In this document: piece by piece, positions 53,549-64,000 of the stretch
How the letters are laid out: each line of letters starts with the position of its first letter
Position numbering within the stretch: position 1 is the first letter of the stretch
Source of the DNA: Phragmites australis
Lineage: Eukaryota > Streptophyta > Magnoliopsida > Poales > Poaceae
NCBI RefSeq assembly: GCF_958298935.1
Contig: NC_084935.1
Coordinates: 7,760,001-7,824,000, forward strand
Length of the DNA: 64,000 nt
Reading direction: 5' to 3'
Position numbers and translations under genes: made by a program
Notes under the pieces: generated by a model
Databases searched by the model: none
What the model was told of the DNA's origin: nothing
The model's input: only the letters and a program-made list of their open reading frames with translations

Positions 53549-55290
53549 TGTCGAGGATTAGTAAACTTTCGATCTTACGAATTTGTAATTAAAGTAGAGG
53601 ATACTCCACCTTGCAAAATCGTGCGCTGAAAAATAGAGATTTATACATGTTCAGGCCTCCCGAAGGATAATAGCACTACTCCTATATTTTTGTATTGATC
53701 TTTGAGACAGAGTACAAAAGGGTCTTGGTTAGTCTAGATGGGATCTAAACCTAGTCGAGGGCTTATCGTGTGTAGTCTCGACGAGATATTGATGTAGATC
53801 GCAATTGCAGAAGACTTGAGGCTCGTGGAGCGCTTGTGGTTTCTGTTTGGCTTGTTGTGACTTGACTGGTTTGTGCCCCGTAGGGTCCCCTAGCTCTGTA
53901 TACATATGGGGGTTGTTGTGTAGATTCCAAGCTCAATTCGAGTACGATTATGTTACCCTTAGAGATAAACTTCCTTGTTTATGGGATACCCCGATACCTG
54001 TGGACAATTTTCATATGTCTAAGAATTCCTTTCATAGACATGAACATATGCTCTGAGAATACAAGAAACCCTAGGAGATCTGTATATGTATAGAACAATT
54101 ATATACGGTAATTTTATACTACCCATCATCAAGCCCCCTATCAGTACGCGAAGTGAGGCTATGACCAATCAAAACCTTGGTCTAGCAAAGAGAAACCTTA
54201 TGACAAGTTGTTTCTTCGAGTAATAACTCAGGTCCCCAGATAAGATTTATGTCTAGCCAGGTGTTCAGAAGTCCTCAAGTCATGTAATTGGGATTTTAAG
54301 CACCTCCAGGTGATTGCGTAAGCCCCTGAGTAGGTATTTCATGTGAGTAGGAATTTTGGGTCAAGCGAGAAATATCATCCTAACCTTTCGAAAGGACGGG
54401 GAAAAGCGACTTCTCACTTGATGGGTTTTGAAATTTGAGCTGTCGCAGTGGAAAACTCGTGTAGTGGTGAAGAGATTCTTTCCCTGGCAGAGGATCATGA
54501 TAACGTTTGAAAAATGTACGCGTTTGGCGGGGTAGTACACTGGATTCCCTGGGATTTTGTTCCAATAACTCCCGCATGCGTTGAAAGAGATTATGAGCAT
54601 CAAATGTGCCGAGGCACCAGCACAAAAAATAGTCGCTCCGAGTGGTAATTGGAACTGTTACCATGCTAGTCGGAGAGTCATCAAGCGCCTCTTTGTCTGT
54701 GCAAGCTCTATGAGTAGATGTGATTTGACCTCCAGCATACCTTTGGCATACCGAGAATCATTAAGTGACCAGACCCACCGTACAACGTCTAAAAATGAAG
54801 GTTTGTGACGATGACTATTGGGTAACTACCATATCTGGTTATCCCAGGGTTTCCCCTAACTCTCAGGGTATATCTTTATCTCCAAAAAAGGGATCCCTCG
54901 ATGAAAGGAAACCACCTGTAGGATCCCAGGGTATCTCATAAATAGGAAAGTTTATCTCTAAGAGTAGAAGAAAGACTCTAAAGGACGTATAATACCCCCA
55001 TATATATGGATCTTGGGGCCCTTGCTGAGGACAGATCCATTAGAAGCGCATACAAGCCATTACAACCAGAGCAAGGATGTCATCGATTAGGTTTAGATCC
55101 ATCTAGGCTAGCCACCCCTTGCAACAGGCCCTATGATATACAAAACAAACATGATGTATGGTTATTATCATGAGGGAGGACCGAACCTATGTAAAAACCC
55201 ATCTGTGTTTTCCTGTGATTCATCTACTCGAAGCATCACAAATCTATTCTACAAATTCGTTAGAACGACAGTTCACTAATCGTTGGTAGC
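53549..55290 (+). repeat. 5' LTR of the plus-strand gypsy element
   Basis: Starts TGTCGAGGATTAG. A candidate TATA box lies near 54941 (CATAAATAGG) and a second near 54999. The primer site TGGTACCATCTGTGGGGA follows at 55292-55309, close to the TGGCGCC-type site common in plant gypsy elements. The exact 3' end is uncertain by about 15 bases (AGTTCA at 55276 is one choice). Confidence 0.65.
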
Positions 55291-55329
55291 TGGTACCATC
55301 TGTGGGGATCATGATAATAGGCATTGAAG

Positions 55330-57800
55330 ATTCTACACAGAACATACCATCGACTACACCGACACCAGAAGACTGGTTTTTTGAATGATGGATTTTACGA
55401 CAACTTTACCCCTCCTACTAGCGAGCTAGTGATTGATAAGTTGGACTTCGACGAGGAACTCTTCGGTGACGACTCCAATGATGAGGTAAGTTGATTTATG
55501 GATCAGTACACCAAGGATTATGGCATCAAGTTCGAACCTTCGGCTACCAAGATGATCGATGGTGAATGTCGTATTCACCATAAGTCGGGATCCTCCTCCA
55601 AAGTTTTTGACAATATGCATTGTCAAGATACCAATCCGGAGCAATCCGATGATAAATCCATGATGGATCACTCTTCATCTGGTGGAGATTATCCCCGAGA
55701 ACTTTTCACCGTTGGAGATGGGGGTGACAGTCTGGGTAACCATAATGACGATATAGCAAACATACAAGGCCCTCCGGTTTCGGGTATGGGTGATGGTCAG
55801 CACAAGATTTGCACACCTCCCTAAAACCTCAACAGAGCACTGGTTATACCATCTCCCAACCATTAGCAGGCAGCTGAACATTTCAGATCTACGACCACTA
55901 AGAGAATCCTTCTTCTACAAGAGGCCCTCATGCGTCCACCGAATGGATGAACACGACGATTGACTTAACTAAAGAGGTCATCATCCAAGCCAAAAATTCT
56001 CACCTGACCCTAGCAAAAAATAGTTCTAACCGGGGCAAGTCACATAACCCCCCATCGCAAGATGTATCAGATTTGAAAAGGCGTAACCATCGGAACAAGA
56101 CTTCCCAGGACGACAATTGGCTAAAGAATCACCGTCGAGCCTCACTAATCAAAGATCATCTGATCAATGACTTGAGTGAGGTCATCGATGACTGGCGGAG
56201 ATGACCAAGGACCACTGAGGGGGCTTTGTCCACCCCTCGACAATACAATCGAGGGACGTCCTGACACCGATCAAATTGGGACCGATCCCCGATCCTCGTG
56301 GGTAGAATGCCCGAGGTCGCTGGAACCAAGTAGGGTGCCATCAATGGATGCATGGCCTTCTCTCCAGATCTACGAAATGTAAACTGATCGGCAAGGTTCC
56401 ATCCTAGGATGATTGAGAAATATAACGGAAGTACGAATCCTGTCGAATTTCTCCATATCTACACCACGACCATCCAAGCATCTAGAGGGGACGAAAAGGT
56501 AATGGCGAATTACCTCCCTATAACCCTTGAAGGGGTAGTCAGAACATGACTGACCAACTTACCACCAGGCACTATCTACTCGTGGGAGCATCTTTGCGAC
56601 ATATTCCTAGCTAACTTCTAGGGTACATACGTTCACCCCAGCACGAAGAACGTCCTCTACCGTTGTGAGTAGACGGGGAACAAAACCTTGCTCTAGTTTG
56701 TGTGCCACTTCAGTAATATCCAAAATAACATCCCTAAAGTTAGTGACTGCAATGTCATATAGGCATTTACTTAGGGGGGCAAGAGCCCAAGGTGCATCAA
56801 GGACATCGCCATCCAAGAGCCCGAGATGGCCAAAGAGCTCATGAAGATTGTCGATGAGTCTGCCAAGGATAAAGACACACTCCTCTTGGTCGAGGAGAAA
56901 ACTCAGGGCATCAAGCGCCCTCAACCTAGGCTTGAAGGCAACAAGGCTAAGATCAAGCGCAAGAAAAATGATAAAGGAGGTAAGGGGAAAAAAACCTCTA
57001 AGGAAGTCTTTGCAGATTTGCCCAACACTTGTCCCGATAAGCGTCCCAGTTCCTCCCGGGGAAAGAAGTTACGCTAAGCTCCGGTGAATGTGACAGTAAG
57101 CCTTGGTGTGATCTGCACCGAACTGATAATCATAGCCTCCATGAGTGCCGCCTTTGGAAGAATATGGTCAAGGCAGAGGTCGAGAAAGCAGCCAAAGGAA
57201 ATAAGACCTAGGTCACAACCCAGAGTAGGGATTCTAGCTCCGACGGTAGTGAGTAAGACATAGATACAATGTCTTTTCAATCGGATGAGAGGAGGATCAA
57301 CCACATGTTCGGTGGTTCTTCTTCCTACGACTCCAAAAGACAGTACAAGACAGTGGTCCGAGAAGTATTAGCTACCATCTCGAAGGGTCAACATGCCATT
57401 AAGTGGTCAAACGTTAACATCTCCTTCAGCCAAGATGATTGCCCTAAGAACTTCATACAGCTAGGCAGCTTCTCGATAGTGGTCGAGCCTACGATCAATA
57501 ACTACAGGGTCACCTGAGTTCTTATCGATGGAGGGAGTTCCCTAAGCATCCTCTTCGCTAACGCACGAAGGAATGCAGATCTCCCGATCTACTGTCAATC
57601 CGGTTACTCAAGCCTTCTACGGTATAGTACCCGAATCTTCAGCCACCACCATCAGTCAAATATCATTCCTCATAACCTTCAGGAAGCATGACAACTTCCA
57701 GACATAAAAGATTATGTTCGACGTGGTTGACTTCGAGACGGCGTACAACACTATCTTGGATTGACCGACCATGGTTAAGTTCATGGCTGCCACACTTATC
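55330..57800 (+). pseudogene. gypsy gag and protease remnant
   Basis: Gag pieces include PVEFLHIYTTTIQA and VMANYLPITLEGV (56.4-56.5 kb), YSWEHLCDIFLANF, and a Lys-rich tail near 56.95-57.05 kb. The protease region at 57269-57560 has NHMFGGSSSYDSKR, IKWSNVNISF, and VLIDGGSSLSILF with the Asp-Gly-Gly-Ser form of the aspartic protease site. Many stops (for example near 56549, 56620, 56671 and 57515) show it is dead. Confidence 0.75.
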
Positions 57801-58080
57801 AATGCGTGAAGATACCAGGACCTGAAGGAGTCATCACTATCCAGGGATCTCTCAAAGTTGGGCTGCGACAAGAGGAGCCTCGATATGGTAGCTCAACACC
57901 AACCAAGCTAGGAACCCAAGAGCTCAATGATCAAGGTGGACAAGAATCCCTAGTCACTGCTCGAGTTTGGCATCGCTACTTGGGCGCCAGCCTTGTTGGC
58001 ATCGCTGAGGGTCTGGTTGAAGCGATGCATAAACAACTACAAAAAAATGTCAAGTTAGTATTTGTTATTTCATTAGTTAA

Positions 58081-59020
58081 ATGACTAACCCACAAATAAA
58101 AGCTTGCAATGAAGAAGGAGTTGACTGTCCCCAAGTGTCAGGAGCAACTTGTGGGCTGAGGGGGATGGGGCTTGGGGGCTGCCTGTGGCACTCCAAGTAG
58201 CCTGCAGATAGACGAGTTTGAACAATACACTCCAAAACAACATAGGAAATAATATACGGTATACCTGAGCCACTTCTTGGCCAAGGAAGGGCTTCACCGG
58301 GAACAGGAGGGGCGCCGACCACTTGAACATCTTCTTGGGGGTGCCTCCTTTGCTCCTCAAAGTCATCAGGGCTAGGGGAGCACAACCCGATGAACTCACG
58401 GGAACGACTGCTTTCCCGCAGTCCTGGGCCGAAGGCTAAAACATGCCCAAAAGTTAAGAACAAACATGGCAAAAAGGTTCTGGATAAAAGCTCAACTTCC
58501 CAGAGTTAGGGCCGCTTTCGAGGTTGGCACCATGTTGGCGGAAGCAGAGGAAGCTGGAGCAATTAGCGTCAGCAGCCTAGAGCCGACTGGCGGTGAATCA
58601 ACCTTCACGTAGTCATCACCCTCCAATGCCATGCCACTGCCGAAGGATGCGACTTGTAGTACACCACCACCGCTCCTACTCAGACCCATGCTGCTCGCGA
58701 TGATGACTTCATTTGGGTTTGCAGCAGGGACTCCCGCGTTCTTAGCCTTCGGATCAAGTTGTCCATGCCCGGGAAGCTGTATGAGTCCACGATGATCATC
58801 GTCATAACTATGACTACTCAGAAAAGAAAATAGAATCAAGAAAGATTGAAAGACTTACTAACATGATCCTCCCCTGAGCATCGGGGTCCCTGTCCATGAT
58901 GGAAATTGGAACATTCGAGCGGGTGAAGGAAGGGATCGCCTCAAAAAGAATCTTGGTCCTCTTGTCGATAACCTCTAGTAAAATCATTGTGAGAAGAAGC
59001 ACTTGCCTATGAGGATTAAT
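58081..59020 (-). other. Unidentified protein-like segment between two gypsy elements
   Basis: On the minus strand, frames at 58492-58839 and 58077-58472 have sensible codon use (SSMGLSRSGGGVLQVASFG, PPVGSRLLTLIAPASSASA). They do not match gag, protease, RT, RNase H or integrase. Such Gly/Ser/Ala-rich tails occur in some plant transposon-encoded proteins, but I cannot name this one. It may be an accessory or transduplicated exon set, or part of a third element. Confidence 0.35.
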
Positions 59021-59029
59021 CTTGTAGTC

Positions 59030-60159
59030 CCTTTAAAAATGACAATTAGACATTCTAGTCATAGTAGCGCCAGAGAGCTTGCTGGTACCAGGTTGATCAT
59101 ATTAGCACCTGAGTCCTCATTTCATTGATGTTGTTGAGATCATCCTCTCCTCTTAGGGTTTCATCCTTGTCGGTGTATAACTCGACGTAGGGAGATTTGA
59201 TCTTTAGTTCATAGGGGAGTATAGTTTTTGCCCTATAGACTAGGAAGAAAGGTGTTTCATTGTCGCCCTACTGGATACTGTCTGGAGTGCCCAGAGTATG
59301 TTAGACAACTGAGACGCACAGACTTTAGAGTAGGCGGATAAGCTGTTGAAGATACGGGTCTTGATTCCTTGTAATACGGGGTCGTTGGTCCGCTCGACTC
59401 GTTCGTTGCTGTGCAGATGAGCCATTAACACAAAGCAGACTGCAGTACCTAGTCCCTTGCATTACTCAACAAAGGGTGTGCTAGAAAATTGAGTGTTGAT
59501 GTTGGTGATGATCCTACTCGGGACGTCGAACCTTGTCATGACGCTCTTCATGATGAATTTCTTGGTCGCTTCCGAGGTAATCCTCCCGATTGGGTCAACT
59601 TCAATCCACTTGGTGAAGGTATTAATTGCGACAAAAAGAAACTTGAAGCTCTAGGAAGCTACCAGGAAGGGCCCCAGAATATCCAGGCCCCATGTCACAA
59701 ATAGCCATGATAAGGGGTTCATTTGTACAGCTTAGGCGTGTTGGTGCACATGCCTCCTATGAAACTGGCAATTGGTGTGTGTTTTAACCATCTCGCTCAC
59801 ATCATAGAGAGTCGTAGGCCAATAGAAATCTTGTCTAAAGGCCTTTCTGACTAGGGTTCGGAAGGAAGCGTGAGCTCCACACACCCCTCCATAGATTTCT
59901 TTTAGTTCTCTACCTTGCTTCCGAGAGATGCATTTCATGAGCATTGCATGGGCACCTCTACAATAGAGGATATCGTCCACCAAGGTATACATCTTGGATC
60001 GACAGGAAATTTGGTCAGATAATGCATCGTCCTCGGGAATGACTTGATCCTGAAGAAACTTGTGGATTTGATACATCCACGCATCCTCGTATTCGATTCC
60101 TTTGGAGCATTGATTCCTGGCGAGCCCCCGAGTTGGTTATAGGTTTCGTGGGCCACCAC
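59030..60159 (-). pseudogene. gypsy integrase remnant
   Basis: The zinc-binding part is readable at 59732-60076: GGVCGAHASFRTLVRK, FYWPTT and THTNCQFH (H2C2 type). The end of the core is at 59240-59431 with NERVERTNDPVLQGIKTRIF and LSNILWALQTVSSRAT. The middle, with the first two catalytic Asp residues, is broken by frameshifts. Homology to the C-terminal domain stops near 59.03 kb. Confidence 0.75.
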
Positions 60160-60393
60160 TCATTCGATCATCATCTGTAGATTTTATGGATGACTTCTAG
60201 AGTCTTTCTGTAAAGATCCTAGTTTGTCCTGGAGATCATGAGGAGGCTCGTCATGCAAGACTATTGGCGAGACAGTTATCCTTTCTCGGGATGTATCTGA
60301 CCTTGAGTACGATGAATTTATTTTCCAGCTTCTCATCTCCACAAGATAATCTGCCATGATCTTGTCTGAGGTTTGGTACTCCTTGCTAACTTG

Positions 60394-60726
60394 CTATACC
60401 ACCAACTGCTTCACCACTCGAAGACAAGTGAGCATACCCTCATACTCTGCTACATTGTTTGTGGTCGGGAAGTCTATGTTCAAAGCATATTGTAGTATTT
60501 CTCCTGTAGGAGAGATGAGTATTATCCCAATCCCTGAGCCTTGGATCGTCAGTGACCCATCGAAGAAGAGAGTCCATACGTCGGACATGTCATTGCGGTT
60601 GATCAAGTTCTGTCCACTCAGCGAAGAAGTCAATGAGTACTTGCAACTTGATCGTGGTACAAGTGACAAAGCGAATGTCAAATTCCCCAAGCTCAACAGC
60701 CCACTTGGCAATTCATCCAATGGCAT
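60394..60726 (-). pseudogene. gypsy RNase H segment
   Basis: The open piece has WTLFFDGSLTIQGSGIGIIL and NNVAEYEGMLTCLRV, the usual RNase H blocks with the Asp and Glu of the active site. It is out of frame with the flanking RT and integrase pieces. Confidence 0.75.
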
Positions 60727-61129
60727 CTTTGTTGTGGAGGATCTTTTTGAGTGGGAATATTGATAAAATTGTGATCTTGTGAGCCCGAAAATAGTATCTT
60801 AGCTTGTGAGAGACCATCAACATCATATATAGCAGCTTCTGTACTTGCATGTAGTGTTCCTTAGGACAATGGAGTACTTCACGGACATAGTATACTAATC
60901 TCTATCTCTTCTCTCATTCGTCGGGCACTTCTCGTTCCACCACTAATATTCCTCTCACGGCATGCGGTTCGACTCCTATGTAGAGCAAGAGTTCCTCTTC
61001 TGGGTTGGGAGCGATTGGCGTAGGGGATGAAAGATACCGTTTGAAATTTTAGAATGCCTCTTTAGACCATTCAAACTTATCATGTTATTGTAGTAACTTG
61101 AAAAAAGGAAGCTTCTAAGAGCTGCCATG

Positions 61130-61850
61130 CACCCGGTTAGTTTCTGAACTTCATGTACTGACTTGAGGGGATGTATTTCTTTGATGGCCTAGATCTTGTC
61201 AAGATTGACCTCGATTCCCCAGTATGATACCATGTACCTGAGTAGCTTCCCTGCGTTGTCTCTAAATGCGCACTTCTCTGGATTAAGCATAACTCGGTGC
61301 TTGCGTAGATTGTTAAAGGTCTCTTGTAGGTCGAAGATAAGATATTCCTTCTTTTTGGATTTGACAACAAGGTCATCGACAGAGGCTTCAACATTTCAGC
61401 CAATTTGATTGTGAAGAGTTATTTGCATGCCACGCTGATATGTAACGTCAGTGCTTTTAAATCTAAAAGGCATCTTTACATAACAAAATAGCCTGAAAGG
61501 GGTTATGAAGGAGGTTTTCTCCTCATTCTCAGACGCATACTGATATGGTGATAACCAGAGTAGGCATCAAGAATGCTTAGATAGTCACACCCGTAGGTAG
61601 AGACAACTATCTGATTTTGTTGAGGTCGGTGAAGTCCATTCACATTATGCCACTTGCCATTTGGCTTTTTAACCATAATAGGGTTAGGAAGCCATTCAGG
61701 GTGTTCTACTTCTATGATAAATCCTACCTTCAAGAGCCTCTCGATCTCCTCCTTAATTGCTTTCTTTCGGTCGGATGCGAACCACCAGAGCTTCTGCTTG
61801 ATGGCCTTGGCATCGGGACAAACCCTAGGTATACCGGGCATGTCGGACAA
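61130..61850 (-). pseudogene. gypsy reverse transcriptase remnant, YVDD box changed
   Basis: The open piece at 61503-61850 has AIKQKLWWFASDRKKAIKEE, HPEWLPNPIMVKKPNGKW and LDAYSGYHHI, the start of a gypsy RT. Further on, the catalytic box at about 61372-61383 reads SVDD followed by LVVKSKK, where the family has YVDD. A Tyr to Ser change (one base) is therefore present besides the frameshifts. Confidence 0.8.
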
Positions 61851-62362
61851 TTGCCATGCAAATACATCGGTGTTTTCCCGAAGAAAGCTGACGAGCTCAA
61901 GCTCCTATTTCTGGTTCAGGTTGGTGCCGACCCGGATGGTCTTTGAGGGCTCCACTAGGTCCAAAGGAACGGTCTTTACATTACCATGAGACTTCACAGC
62001 CAATTTGGGCCTTGAGTTCTTGATCTCCTTGTCGAGTTGGTGCTGTACTGCCATGTCAAGGCTCCGCTTGTTGCATCGTAGACCAGTCTTGGTGCAGCCC
62101 TAGATGGTGATGATTACCTTGTGCCTTGGAATCTTCACACACTGGTAAGCGTAGTGCGCGATAGCCATGAATTTGGCTAGTGTTGGTCGCCCTAAGATGG
62201 TATTGTATGCCGTCTTGAAATCAATCATGTCGAACATAATTTTCTAAGTTCGAAAGTTGTAAGACCTCCCAAAAGTGACAGGAAGCGTTATAGGACCGAT
62301 ATACGTGAGCGAAGATCTGGGTACTATGTCGTGGAAGGCCTGAGTAACCGGTTTCTAGCAGA

Positions 62363-62725
62363 TTAAGAGATCTGCATCGCATTGAGTGCATCTGTGAAGA
62401 GGATGTTCAGGGTACTTCCTCCGTTAATTATCACTCGGGTAACCTTGCAGTTGTTGATCATGGGCTTGACCACTATTAGGAAGCAGTTTGGCTGTACAAA
62501 GTTCTCTGGGCAACCTTCTTGGTCGAAGGAGATCTCAACATTTGACCACTTGACAGCCTGGCAATCCTTGGGGACAGCTTCCATAACTACTCGTATCACC
62601 ATCTTGTGATGCCTTTTAGATTCATAGGATGTCGAGCCACCGAACATGTGGTCAACAGTCCTGTCCTCTTTCTGGTAAGACAACTGGTCTAAGTCATCGT
62701 TGGAGCTGGAGTCTCTAGTAGTCAT
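62363..62725 (-). pseudogene. gypsy protease region
   Basis: A 120-codon open piece with VDHMFGGSTSYESKR, VKWSNVEISFDQEGCPENF and RVIINGGSTLNILF. The active-site Asp of the D-G-G-S motif is replaced by Asn, so the protease is inactive. It is closely similar in block order to the plus-strand copy at 57.27-57.56 kb. Confidence 0.75.
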
Positions 62726-62739
62726 GACCTGACTCGCCT

Positions 62740-64000
62740 TCCTCTTAGCCTTGTCAACCTCAGCCTTGACCAGCTTCTCGAAGATGCGCCATAGCTGGAG
62801 GTTGTGGCCATCAGTTTGCTGGCAGATGCATCAAGGCTTGTTGGAGCATTCGCTAGTGCCCGATTGATTGGCCTTGCCCCAGAATGAGTCGGGACACATA
62901 TCAGGAAGATCTGTTAAAACTTTGTCAGTTTTAGTTTTCTTACCTTTGCCTCCCTTTGAGTTCTTCTTCTTGCACTTGCCTCTTGACAAGTCATCATCTA
63001 GTTTGGGTTAAGGGCGTTGTATGCCTTGATCCCTTTCTTTGATGAATAGGAGAGCCTCCTCAACATTAGGAGTCTTGTAGACTATCTCCATTAGCTCTTA
63101 GATTGTAGTAGGCTCTTCCATGGCGACATCTTCAACACACCGGCGGATTCTAACCCCTTGGTAAATGCTTGGATAATGTTAGCGTCGGTTATCTTTAGGA
63201 TATTGTTTCGGGTATTGCTGAATTATCAGACGAACTCGCGCATGATTTCCTTCTTCGTCTAAACAACATGGAAAATGTCATTTTTCTTACCAGGGTGAAC
63301 ATACGTGCCTTGTAAGTTAGTCTGGAACAGGTCGCAGAGCTGCTCCCATGAGTAGATCATATTTGGCGGCATGTTGCTTAGCTAGGTCTTGGCCGATACT
63401 TCAAGAGTTGTGGGGAGGTAGTTGGCCATAACCTTATCATCCCTCGAACTGCTTGGATAACCGTAGTGTAGATTTGAATGAACTCAACGAGATTGGTGGT
63501 CCCGTTACACTTCTCAATTAACCTAAGTTGGAACTGAGCCGGCCAGTTAAACCTCCGAAGATCTGGAGAGAAGGTCTGGCACCCATTGATGGCACCCTGA
63601 TTGATTCGGGTAGCTGTGGGCGCTCTTCCTGTAGCGGTAGGAGACCGTTCGTGACTTGTACTCTAATTACTGTGGCACTGGGGTGATCCCCGGTTCGGTT
63701 GTTGAGGAGAAGTCGACTATTCCTTTGGGGTCCTTGAGCATCTTCGCTCATCGATGACCTTGCACATGTAAGTGATGAGATGGTTTTTGATCGGCGATGT
63801 CCTACGGCGGTGATGAGCTCGGTTGTCCTCCTCGCCTATTTTATTTCAGGGATTGCGTCTTTCCAAATCTGACTCATCATGAGAAGGATCGTCGTGAGAT
63901 TTCCTCCGGGTAGAGCTATTAGCGGCCACTGCCTGATGAGAGGATTCGACCCGTGCTTGAGCTTTCTTGGCACGGTTGTCCATCAAGTTGAGACAATTCT
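62740..64000 (-). pseudogene. gypsy gag remnant, runs off the window
   Basis: Minus-strand pieces with ESIRVPSMGARPSLQIF (63518-63751) align with SRVPSMDAWPSLQIY of the plus-strand copy. A Lys-rich tail lies near 62.93-63.0 kb, and a broken zinc-knuckle-like CICQQTDGHNLQ near 62.8 kb. Stops are frequent. The start of gag lies beyond the right edge. Confidence 0.6.

Larger units (their letters stand above)
53549..58080 (+). mobile_element. Ty3/gypsy element, 5' part only
   Basis: An LTR, a primer site and gag plus protease are readable on the plus strand. Then homology to the family stops near 57.8-58.08 kb, before any RT. No 3' LTR is found. The element is related to the minus-strand gypsy element further right, as shown by the shared HMFGGS and DGGS blocks of their protease regions. 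It is old, with stops throughout. Confidence 0.75.
59021..64000 (-). mobile_element. Ty3/gypsy element on the minus strand, cut by the window end
   Basis: Reading leftwards the order is gag (62.7-64.0 kb), protease, RT, RNase H, integrase (to about 59.03 kb). RT before integrase marks Ty3/gypsy. The 5' LTR lies beyond the window and no 3' LTR is seen before the unidentified segment at 58-59 kb. Stops and frameshifts are frequent. Confidence 0.85.

Overview
The window is nuclear DNA of a grass (Poaceae), probably a panicoid. The evidence is very GC-rich first exons beside AT-rich introns, GT-AG introns, a Tourist and a Stowaway MITE, an RTE-type LINE, and several Ty1/copia (SIRE/Maximus-like) and Ty3/gypsy LTR retrotransposons. 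No prokaryotic or organellar genes are visible. I could not run any search, so family names rest on motifs read by eye.

Host genes: two plus-strand paralogues of the G-type lectin (S-domain) receptor-like kinase family can be rebuilt with every splice junction in frame. Gene 1 (3353-12472, 9 coding exons, 848 aa) and gene 2 (22819-27146, 6 coding exons, 861 aa) encode signal peptide, B-lectin, SLG/EGF-like, PAN, transmembrane helix and an RD-type kinase. They look like a tandem pair pushed apart by transposons. Gene 1 has an extra first intron of about 5 kb that holds a MITE and a full-length antisense LINE. Gene 2 lacks that intron and also the last two kinase introns. A minus-strand serpin pseudogene fragment lies near 28.1-28.6 kb.

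Transposons: 15.0-22.6 kb is a minus-strand Ty1/copia element split by a 2.6-kb solo LTR with a perfect ATTCT target duplication. Its outer edge is 185 bp from the gene 2 start codon. 29.4-35.1 kb is a decayed, gag-only, SIRE-like element. 37,648-50,892 is a complete 13.2-kb SIRE/Maximus-like element (target duplication ACCCC) inserted in an older LTR. 50.9-53.3 kb holds an LTR-like piece, a Stowaway MITE and a TIR element. 53.5-64 kb holds two related, decayed Ty3/gypsy elements in opposite orientation.

Most interesting region: the complete SIRE-like element carries a sense accessory gene between pol and the 3' LTR (46,691-48,950). It seems to have its own control region, made of an array of CCGGA...TCCGG near-palindromes, a TATA box, a GC-rich leader and an AT-rich candidate 5'-UTR intron that ends exactly at the ATG. 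The same palindrome array lies upstream of the TATA box in the LTRs of this element and two related ones, and a variant array lies in a fourth. This suggests a shared regulatory module that was reused to drive an accessory gene.
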